From the NCBI GenBank assembly GCA_016839865.1, contig JAEOTN010000548.1, positions 1 to 18,633 on the forward strand: a stretch of DNA of 18,633 nt, read 5' to 3'. This DNA is from Promethearchaeota archaeon (GTDB lineage Archaea > Asgardarchaeota > Lokiarchaeia > Sigynarchaeales > MK-D1). Shown here in pieces: positions 8,511 to 14,734 of the stretch (position 1 is the stretch's first letter; each line of letters begins with the position of its first letter). Both the position numbers and the translations under genes were made by a program. Below the pieces are notes generated by a model. That model ran no database searches and had not been told where the DNA came from. It worked only from the letters and a program-made list of their open reading frames with translations.

Positions 8511-10298
8511 CTATAGTAATTTTCCTAAATCTTTAACAAACTTTTCGAATCGTCTCATTCCTCGGTTCCAAAATTCCGATGCAGATACATCCACTCCCAT
8601 TAGTAATCCAATTTCTTTCGGAGATATACTACTTCCAGCAGATAGTGCTCTTTTGAATTTTGGAATAAAAGCCTTCCCATTGTGAATAAATAGATCATAC
8701 AAACTAAATACAAAAAATCGTGCATATACGTATGGATAATTATAGAATCGGAGACTTGTTCTGTAGTAATGAGGTTTCATGGTCCATTCTGATTCCATAA
8801 CATCATCAAAATGAACAGAATCACCATAAATTCTATCTCGATTTTTCATCCAGTATCTACATATTGTCGAATAATCTAAAAATTCACCGGTCTTAATGGC
8901 ATCATAGAGATCTTGTTCAAACCATTTTCGTGCTGTTACTTGGAATCCACCCATTCCTGTTCCATCTAATAAGCGACACAAGATTACTTGCTTTTCAACG
9001 TCTGTTTTTGCTTGCTCCATCAACGAATCTGTTAGCAATAATTCCCCAAAAATGGAGGCAGTTTCTGCGATAGTCATCCCAATTTGACCATTCAAAAAAG
9101 TCTGATTTCGCGAATGATAATATGCATGCACCCCATGACCCATTTCATGTGCGAGAGTATACACATTGGATAAAGAATTGGTGAATGATTGAAGAACAAA
9201 TGCAGTTTTCCCTTTATACCAAGTTGAACAGAATGCTCCATTACGTTTACCGTCCCTTGGAGAAGCATCCACATTATTTCTGGAAAACATATCTTTAACT
9301 CCAAAAGCATAATCCTCGTCAAATTTTTGATATGCTTCAGTCACTAGTTTCTTTGCATCTTCCCAAGTATAATGTGCATTGGGAGCATTAGGTAAAGGAG
9401 CAGTAATATCAAAATGCTTTAATTCAGGCAATCCGAGCAGTTTTGCTTTTATTGCGAGATACTTTCGATAAATAGCTGAGCCTTCATCAATTGCTTTCAT
9501 CAGGCTATCTATAATTTCAGCTTCTGTATCATTTGAAATCAGACTTGAATGGATTTCTGAATCATATTTTCTCCTCTTGGTGGTGTTAACCCAATCATTA
9601 CAAATATTCCGTAATGCAGATGAAAAAATCTCCCCGTCTTGGCCGAGAAGTGAATAAATTGCATTATTTGCTGACTCTCGAGTCGCTCTATCGGGATGAT
9701 TTAATAAACCATTTGCTTCCCCATACGACAACCCAGAATTCATCACTCCATCAACCATAACATCAAAGCTTCGGGTATTCAGCCATTTAGACTGCAATTG
9801 CGACCAGGCATTAATTCCGTGTTGATCTTTTTCGATAATGATCTGTTCTTCAATTTCTGAAAGCTGATGAGGTACTTTTCTTTTTAAAATCTCCAAATAG
9901 TGTTTATAGTTTAATAAAATCTTATCATTTACTAATTCTGGCTTGGAATAAACAAGTTTGCCTAATTCTAGGTGCATAAATGCTAATTTTTGATTTAATT
10001 TTGCAGATAGTTTATTCACCTTATCATGCAACACTTGATTCTCTTTTAATTTCATATTTGATGAAAATGAAAGATTCGCAAATTTGAGGAGATCTTGTAA
10101 AGTTGCATTATAATCTTCATATGCCTGAAGTAAATCTAGAATTCCTTTTGCATCCAAATTTCCAATATTACCTTTAAATTTCTTTGCTATCGCCTCAGCT
10201 AATTCTGTGGTGTGATTTATTGCTTCATTGACTGACGGATCATCCGTACTTGGAAAGAATTGAGTCAAGTCCCATTTTATTTCATTATTATCTGCCAT
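8511..10298 (-). CDS. pepF: Oligoendopeptidase F (M3 family metallopeptidase)
   Basis: 595 aa, the usual PepF length. It is a cytoplasmic zinc peptidase that trims short peptides. The gluzincin motif HEMGH is at 384-388 (two His ligands and catalytic Glu385), with the third zinc ligand likely Glu412 in 'IAETASIFGE'. The N-terminal half is the helical PepF lobe and the C-terminal part carries typical M3 segments (DGTGMGGFQVTARKWFEQD, YSTICRYWMKN). There is no signal peptide, so it is intracellular. The ATG at 10298 gives MADNNEIKWDLTQFFP, where 'WDLTxFFPS' is the usual PepF beginning. It could help use peptides imported by transporters such as the binding proteins at 14735-18633, but they are not linked in an operon and this is inference. 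All motifs are intact. Confidence 0.96.
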   Translation of the reverse strand: MADNNEIKWDLTQFFPSTDDPSVNEAINHTTELAEAIAKKFKGNIGNLDAKGILDLLQAYEDYNATLQDLLKFANLSFSSNMKLKENQVLHDKVNKLSAKLNQKLAFMHLELGKLVYSKPELVNDKILLNYKHYLEILKRKVPHQLSEIEEQIIIEKDQHGINAWSQLQSKWLNTRSFDVMVDGVMNSGLSYGEANGLLNHPDRATRESANNAIYSLLGQDGEIFSSALRNICNDWVNTTKRRKYDSEIHSSLISNDTEAEIIDSLMKAIDEGSAIYRKYLAIKAKLLGLPELKHFDITAPLPNAPNAHYTWEDAKKLVTEAYQKFDEDYAFGVKDMFSRNNVDASPRDGKRNGAFCSTWYKGKTAFVLQSFTNSLSNVYTLAHEMGHGVHAYYHSRNQTFLNGQIGMTIAETASIFGELLLTDSLMEQAKTDVEKQVILCRLLDGTGMGGFQVTARKWFEQDLYDAIKTGEFLDYSTICRYWMKNRDRIYGDSVHFDDVMESEWTMKPHYYRTSLRFYNYPYVYARFFVFSLYDLFIHNGKAFIPKFKRALSAGSSISPKEIGLLMGVDVSASEFWNRGMRRFEKFVKDLGKLL

Positions 10299-10335
10299 AT
10301 TAACAAGTCCGATTTACTCTTAATCACATTTTCGG

Positions 10336-10344
10336 TTTTAAATA
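10336..10344. promoter_or_regulatory. Shared bidirectional TATA-like element between pepF and the GNAT gene
   Basis: The sequence reads TTTTAAATA on the plus strand and TATTTAAAA on the minus strand. It is about 49 nt before the ATG at 10389 and about 42 nt before the pepF ATG at 10298. Either strand would give a leader of about 15-25 nt. No other comparable TATA candidate stands out in this 90-nt divergent gap. Confidence 0.45.
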
Positions 10345-10377
10345 CAAATAGTACTAAGAGCCTACAGACCTCAAAAA

Positions 10378-10381
10378 GTGA
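10378..10381 (+). promoter_or_regulatory. Ribosome binding site fixing the GNAT start
   Basis: GTGA followed by 7 nt and the ATG at 10389 matches the GGTGA core of the archaeal Shine-Dalgarno. The same frame is open upstream to 10260, but that extension would run back into the pepF coding region and across the promoter. Confidence 0.5.
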
Positions 10382-10388
10382 GATCATC

Positions 10389-11396
10389 ATGCAAATTACT
10401 CAACCGTTATTAATTCGAACCACAAACGTTCCCGAAGTAATTTATGAACATCTTCATTACGGGACAAATTTGCCTATATTTCCAAGAATGAAAAGATACA
10501 TTTTGCACGAAATCACCCGAATGGGTTTTCAAAGCTTAATTTTACAAGATAAGGATGTAGTAGTTGGACATTCATGTTTTTATTTCCATGAAGATACCAT
10601 GTATTTTGCCTTTTTTGGAGTCCCATCCGAAGAACCTGAATTAATTGATAGAATAATCGAAGAATTAGTCTCAATTGCTAGGGAAAATGCTGTAACCTAC
10701 ATCAAAGGACCAATAAATTTTCCTCATGTCATCTATGGGTGGGGATTTTCAGAGAAAAAAAGTTCCAAGAAGATCTTTGCCGCTGCTCCGTATACCAATC
10801 CTGACTACATCACGCATTTCGAACAGGCTGGATTTTACATTGATCACCGAATTTTGCGTTTTAGAGTACCTATGCTGCCTATTCCCTATGAAAAACCAGC
10901 TGTAGTAGAATCAGTAGACTTTAGCAAAAGAGAAGAATGGAAAGATACATTCATTGATTTTCAACTGCGTTTGTTCCCTAAATCTACTCAAGTTACACCC
11001 AACATAATTCCGTTTTTTGATGATTGTCTTGATTTCATTGAGGACTTTGGGTATGGAAATATGATTCTATTTGCTTACGATGAAGACAAACCAATAGGAT
11101 TAGGATGGGCTACTCCCAATCCTTTTGACTTATACACCGGTTCCGAGAATAAAGAGAAAGGGAGATATAATAAATGCAGATCGGTGTTACTTTTCGGTGG
11201 AGCCATTGAACCTGAGTATCAAAAAAGAGGGATATTAAAACAAATAATCTATCAATGGGTAGACATCCATTCTAAAGCGGGACTAACACACGGAGAGATG
11301 CCAATTGGAGAAGATAACGCAGGTTCAATTAAGATGGCGAAATCCTATTGTGGTCGACCAAAAAGATCCCACGTGGTCATGAAATTGGAATTATGA
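10389..11396 (+). CDS. Tandem-domain GNAT-family N-acetyltransferase-like protein
   Basis: 335 aa from the ATG at 10389. The C-terminal half has the GNAT core: 'GLGWATPNPF' (strand 4 region), then motif A 'GAIEPEYQKRGILKQII' at about 271-287, whose QKRGIL is the pyrophosphate-binding Q/R-x-x-G-x-G/A loop with Ile replacing the last small residue. 'GEDNAGSIKMAKSYCGRP' and a final strand 'SHVVMKLEL' follow. The N-terminal half resembles a degenerate GNAT domain with 'IKGPINFPHVIYGWGF' and 'AAAPYTNPDYITHFEQAGF', a pattern I associate with large hypothetical acetyltransferases. It would transfer an acetyl group from CoA; the acceptor is unknown. The stop is 9 nt from the convergent oxidoreductase stop, with a T-run (TTTCTTTTTTT) at 11397-11407 as a likely archaeal termination signal. 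Confidence 0.8.
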   Translation: MQITQPLLIRTTNVPEVIYEHLHYGTNLPIFPRMKRYILHEITRMGFQSLILQDKDVVVGHSCFYFHEDTMYFAFFGVPSEEPELIDRIIEELVSIARENAVTYIKGPINFPHVIYGWGFSEKKSSKKIFAAAPYTNPDYITHFEQAGFYIDHRILRFRVPMLPIPYEKPAVVESVDFSKREEWKDTFIDFQLRLFPKSTQVTPNIIPFFDDCLDFIEDFGYGNMILFAYDEDKPIGLGWATPNPFDLYTGSENKEKGRYNKCRSVLLFGGAIEPEYQKRGILKQIIYQWVDIHSKAGLTHGEMPIGEDNAGSIKMAKSYCGRPKRSHVVMKLEL

Positions 11397-11407
11397 TTTC
11401 TTTTTTT
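11397..11407 (+). terminator. T-rich tract after the GNAT gene
   Basis: TTTCTTTTTTT directly follows the TGA of the GNAT gene and slightly overlaps the end of the convergent oxidoreductase gene. Oligo-T on the coding strand is sufficient for intrinsic termination by archaeal RNA polymerase. Confidence 0.45.
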
Positions 11408-12542
11408 AATCATCCATACAATGGGTATTCCTCTGAATATGCCTTTTCAATCTTTGTAAGACATTTCCAGAACCTTTTTCTTCCTTTAACTTAAACAATT
11501 GTTCTTTTGTTACTGGCTTATTCCGATTTGCGGACTCATACGCCATTAAAACTGCTTCAACTGCTTTTTTTGCATCTTCTGGAGTAAATTCAGGATCCAT
11601 TTCACTCAATATACATTCCGCGAAATAAAGGTCTTCAGCACCCATAGATATAGTGTAGTACTGCGGAAATGCACCATGTTCTATATTAGTTGGTTGATAC
11701 CATTTATTCTGATTTTCTCCCATATCAGGATGAGTTGAATAAATTTTAACTGGATTTTCCCAATCATGATTTTCAATAATCGTACCCTTAGTACCATAAA
11801 TTTGCAATTCATTAGATGGAGGAGAGATAACAGTAAAACTAACTGTCATTTGCATAATGGTTCCGGAAGTATAACGATACATAACTAAAGCATTGTCTTC
11901 GGCTTTGGAATCCAGCGTTGTACATTGTTTTGTGACCCAGCAATTTGCCATTTCGATTTCATCATCCAAAATCCAATTTGTAGTTGCAATACGATGTACT
12001 CCCATATCAAGAAGAGAGCCCATATTTCGAAGTTTGATATCTCCCTTCCATCCCGGACTGGATAATCCGGTAATTTCATTTACGCCTTCGTATGCTCGAA
12101 TAAGAAAAACTTTTCCAATTAATCCATTTTGGACTGTTTCCATGATATAGCGATGTGCCGGGAGAAATCGATGGTTTTCTGCAATCATAAATTTCACACC
12201 AGCTTTCTTGGTTGCAGCAATCATCTCATCGCATTCTTCAATTGTTCTACCCATTGGCTTCTCGCAGAGTACGTGTTTACTTGCTTCTGCTGCCTGTAAT
12301 ACAATATCTCGATGGAGATGATGAGGTACGTTAATCAGAACAGCATCGATATCACTTTTTAGTAGGTCTTCTAAATTTTCATAATGCTGTCCCTTGTATC
12401 TGCGTGCAATCCGTTTCGCTTTCTTGATATTGATGTCGTAAAATGCAGCGAATTTGTACTTAGTTTGTCCAACTGCACCTAAGCTATGGAAAGTATCAAA
12501 TACATTGCCACATCCGATCACACCATATTTCACAAAATCCAT
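11406..12542 (-). CDS. Gfo/Idh/MocA-family NAD(P)-dependent oxidoreductase
   Basis: 378 aa from the ATG at 12542 (a GTG at 12551 is three codons upstream). The N-terminal Rossmann fold starts 'YGVIGCGNVFDTF', whose GxGxx loop binds NAD(P). The family signature 'CEKPM' is at about 93-97, with Lys as catalytic residue. In the C-terminal alpha/beta domain, 'GSLLDMGVHRI' supplies the Asp and His expected of the active site. Members oxidise or reduce sugars, inositols, aldoses or related polyols, and the exact substrate cannot be read from sequence. No sugar kinase or transporter is adjacent, so context does not narrow it. The length is normal and the motifs are intact. It reads convergently toward the GNAT gene. 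Confidence 0.94.
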   Translation of the reverse strand: MDFVKYGVIGCGNVFDTFHSLGAVGQTKYKFAAFYDINIKKAKRIARRYKGQHYENLEDLLKSDIDAVLINVPHHLHRDIVLQAAEASKHVLCEKPMGRTIEECDEMIAATKKAGVKFMIAENHRFLPAHRYIMETVQNGLIGKVFLIRAYEGVNEITGLSSPGWKGDIKLRNMGSLLDMGVHRIATTNWILDDEIEMANCWVTKQCTTLDSKAEDNALVMYRYTSGTIMQMTVSFTVISPPSNELQIYGTKGTIIENHDWENPVKIYSTHPDMGENQNKWYQPTNIEHGAFPQYYTISMGAEDLYFAECILSEMDPEFTPEDAKKAVEAVLMAYESANRNKPVTKEQLFKLKEEKGSGNVLQRLKRHIQRNTHCMDD

Positions 12543-12590
12543 GTTTAGCACTTTTAGTTAAAGGAAAATAAATCTTGTTTTATTATGGGA

Positions 12591-12600
12591 TTTAAAAATA
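12591..12600 (-). promoter_or_regulatory. TATA-like element for the oxidoreductase gene
   Basis: The minus strand reads TATTTTTAAA, centred about 53 nt before the ATG at 12542, predicting a leader of about 25 nt. No strong Shine-Dalgarno is visible before the start. Confidence 0.35.
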
Positions 12601-12617
12601 TGAATGAACACAAGAAG

Positions 12618-12633
12618 TATTATTTAGATAATA
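12618..12633. repeat. Short AT-rich dyad upstream of xerA
   Basis: TATTAT-TTAG-ATAATA is a perfect 6-bp inverted repeat with a 4-nt loop in the divergent oxidoreductase/xerA gap. It lies about 50 nt upstream of the possible xerA starts, so it overlaps where a TATA box or operator would be. It can also be drawn as two half-sites around the 6-nt spacer TTTAGA, the geometry of a dif site, but the outer arm bases match poorly. Confidence 0.3.
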
Positions 12634-12680
12634 TTCAAGTAATTAAATTCATCGTGAAAGATTGAATCATAGCAGAAGAA

Positions 12681-13601
12681 TTGGCTGATTTTCTCATGCA
12701 GATCAAAAACGAAATTGAAGATTTTTTACTCTCTAAAGAAATAGAGACCGGTTGCAGTCCCGCAACGATCCGAGCATATCAACATGATCTCAAACTCTTT
12801 GATCAATCCCTTAGACAAAGCACATCTATCGATCAGATCAACCAGATCCATGTTAGAGCTTTCCTTAAAATTCTCAGGGACCGTGAATATACAAAGACTG
12901 CTATTGCAAGAAAAATCGCTTGTCTGAAAAGCTTCTTCAATTTTTTGGAAGATTCTGAAATGATAATAAAGAACCCGATGAAAAAAATCAGCTCACCACG
13001 AATCAAGAGAGAGGAACAGCTCCCGAAATTTCTGAACTTAGGTGACATGATATCTTTATTGGGTTTTGTCAAACAAGGAAACGGATTGCCTTATACCGTT
13101 AGAAAACGAGGTTACATTATCATTAGGTTGCTTTATTCAACGATGGCTCGAGTAAGTGAAATAGCCAATGCGCAAGTTGGGGATATTGATTTCACTACGG
13201 GAATTCTGAAACTTCGTGGAAAGGGAAACAAACAACGAATAGTTCCTATCGATCAAGAAACTCTGAATTCTGTGACTGAATATTTAGCAGACCGAATTTC
13301 CTATTCTGATTCTGATCCATTATTGATCAACAAATACGGAAAACCCCTGAGTGTGCGTACGATCCAGAAAGATATTCAAATCATCAAGGAAAAATTTGGG
13401 TTTGCAAGGGATAAGAAGTTGACTCCACATGTATTCCGACATACCGGAGCTACGCATTTACGTCAAGCTGGTATGGATATCAGTGAATTACAAGATATTT
13501 TGGGACATAGCTCCCCTAACACAACGAGAATTTATGCGAAAAACGATATTTCAAAAATTAAAGAAGAATATACCTCGAAACACCCTCTAAACAACCTATA
13601 A
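12681..13601 (+). CDS. xerA: XerA-type tyrosine recombinase/integrase
   Basis: 306 aa from a TTG at 12681, or 301 aa from the ATG at 12696. The frame is closed by a TGA just upstream at 12663. Residues about 8-100 are the SAM-like core-binding domain ('CSPATIRAYQHDLKLF', 'TAIARKIACLKSFFNFL'). The catalytic domain keeps every expected residue (TTG numbering): Arg157 in 'ARVSE', Lys181 in the hairpin 'RGKGNKQR', His250 and Arg253 in 'HVFRHTGATHL', His276 in 'LGHSSPNTTRIY' and nucleophile Tyr285. The size and single-gene form match archaeal XerA, which resolves chromosome dimers at dif. Integrases of mobile elements share this fold, but I see no attachment repeat, tRNA or phage-like neighbour here. 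The stop is 1 nt from the convergent stop of the seven-helix gene. Confidence 0.93.
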   Translation: MADFLMQIKNEIEDFLLSKEIETGCSPATIRAYQHDLKLFDQSLRQSTSIDQINQIHVRAFLKILRDREYTKTAIARKIACLKSFFNFLEDSEMIIKNPMKKISSPRIKREEQLPKFLNLGDMISLLGFVKQGNGLPYTVRKRGYIIIRLLYSTMARVSEIANAQVGDIDFTTGILKLRGKGNKQRIVPIDQETLNSVTEYLADRISYSDSDPLLINKYGKPLSVRTIQKDIQIIKEKFGFARDKKLTPHVFRHTGATHLRQAGMDISELQDILGHSSPNTTRIYAKNDISKIKEEYTSKHPLNNL

Positions 13602-13602
13602 A

Positions 13603-14526
13603 TTATTCTGAAGAGTCTGGATCTTTTAAGTCTCCCATTTTTTTTAGATTTTCAAATCCATCAATTAGATCTTTCAAATCTTCCATTTCATCTACTTCCT
13701 CTACACCTTCAAGATTATCAAAATCCTCAAGTTTTATGTCTTTCATCATTCGCTCTTGTCTCTCTTCTTCTTCAATTATATTCAAACATTCATCAAATTC
13801 ACCATAACACCATTCACAGGTACCTGTATGAGATACAATTTTTCTCCACCATAGCGGATTGTAATAACCTAGATATACTGTTCCCAGGAAAACAAAATAG
13901 AGAATAAAACCGGTCAGGATGATCGCAAAATAGTGGAAGTAACTATACATAATGAACGTGAATAAAACAACTATGAATAGAATTGCAGAACCTCCAACAA
14001 TATCTAATGCTACTTTAAGAACATGATCATCAATATGAAGGTCTTTTTTTATCTTATGAGGTCGATATATAAGAAAATAAATGACAAATGCTAGAACGAT
14101 AATCATTGGTACAAAAACCAAGAGTCCAACAATCTCGTTAGTAGGTAATAGCAACACAGGAATAAAACAAGCTAATTTCGTAGCAAAAAAAATGATCTCA
14201 ATAACTAAACTAGGTTCGGATTTACATATCTCACTAGCTATTCGGATAAGTAATAATGGCAGCAAAATCATGCCAATTATAAATGCATCTTCAATAAAAG
14301 CATCAAAACCAGGGGAGATCGTAATCATCTGATGAATTCCATACATTAATGCAACATAAGCTCCTACTAATTGAAATAATCCTAGGACAAGCTGCATTTT
14401 TGACCGTTTTACGTGAGATTTCTTAAAGAATAATAACGCTAATCCTAAATTAATTAGAATAAGGACCCCACATATAGTTATTACTAAAATATCTTGCCAA
14501 AACAACTCACGTAATTCGATCGCCAT
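13603..14526 (-). CDS. Seven-transmembrane protein with acidic cytoplasmic tail
   Basis: 307 aa of unrecognised family. Seven hydrophobic helices lie at about 14-34, 44-64, 76-98, 107-127, 130-153, 172-196 and 198-221. Positive charges in the 1-2 loop (KKSHVKRSK), the 5-6 loop (YRPHKIKK) and after helix 7 (WWRK) predict N-out, C-in. The tail from about 235 has three Cys (CEWC...C at 237, 240, 247) and then a strongly acidic, helix-prone segment with repeated 'DLKDLIDGFENL' and 'MGDLKD' units. The layout recalls seven-helix sensor modules found at the N terminus of archaeal and bacterial histidine kinases, but no kinase domain follows. A receptor-like or scaffold role is inference. The start is an ATG; 'GGTAAGTGA' upstream is a possible weak ribosome site. 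Confidence 0.75.
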   Translation of the reverse strand: MAIELRELFWQDILVITICGVLILINLGLALLFFKKSHVKRSKMQLVLGLFQLVGAYVALMYGIHQMITISPGFDAFIEDAFIIGMILLPLLLIRIASEICKSEPSLVIEIIFFATKLACFIPVLLLPTNEIVGLLVFVPMIIVLAFVIYFLIYRPHKIKKDLHIDDHVLKVALDIVGGSAILFIVVLFTFIMYSYFHYFAIILTGFILYFVFLGTVYLGYYNPLWWRKIVSHTGTCEWCYGEFDECLNIIEEEERQERMMKDIKLEDFDNLEGVEEVDEMEDLKDLIDGFENLKKMGDLKDPDSSE

Positions 14527-14682
14527 GTAAAAAATTCACTTACCATCAATAACTCATTTTAAGGCTATATGTCTTGCTTAAAGTAATCCTTCAGAATTTG
14601 GATCCGTTTTTTCGTTTTTTTAGAAATTATTTAATTATTATTTAACTATTTTTTATTTAATTTAACGGTTTTTTTTAGTAAA

Positions 14683-14692
14683 ACATAAATAG
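14683..14692 (+). promoter_or_regulatory. TATA-like element for the binding-protein pair
   Basis: ACATAAATAG, preceded by an A-rich BRE-like stretch (AGTAAA), is centred about 48 nt before the ATG at 14735. It lies at the end of a very AT-rich segment (14600-14690) with several T-runs. The predicted leader of about 24 nt includes the GGGTGAG ribosome site. Confidence 0.5.
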
Positions 14693-14720
14693 TTGATTAT
14701 CCAAAATATCTTCAGTTTTT

Positions 14721-14727
14721 GGGTGAG
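14721..14727 (+). promoter_or_regulatory. Ribosome binding site deciding the start of the first binding protein
   Basis: GGGTGAG with 7 nt spacing to the ATG at 14735 is a strong archaeal Shine-Dalgarno. It rules in this ATG over the TTG at 14693, which would sit within the promoter. Confidence 0.75.
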
Positions 14728-14734
14728 AAAACAA

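Noticed and set aside
10260..10388. N-terminal extension of the GNAT protein by 43 residues
   Set aside because: It would begin inside pepF and run through the shared promoter; the ATG at 10389 has a GTGA ribosome site at good spacing.
12681..13601. Mobile element or integrated virus around the tyrosine recombinase
   Set aside because: No tRNA, attachment repeats, phage-like genes or composition change nearby; size and motifs fit a chromosomal XerA better.
14600..14690. Dense T-runs and TTTAATTATT-like repeats, considered as an origin or repeat array
   Set aside because: No regular unit or origin-box inverted repeats; best explained as an AT-rich divergent promoter region.
14693..14734. TTG start 14 codons earlier for the first binding protein
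   Set aside because: It overlaps the TATA element, while GGGTGAG 7 nt before the ATG at 14735 is a much better initiation signal and matches the N terminus of the paralogue.
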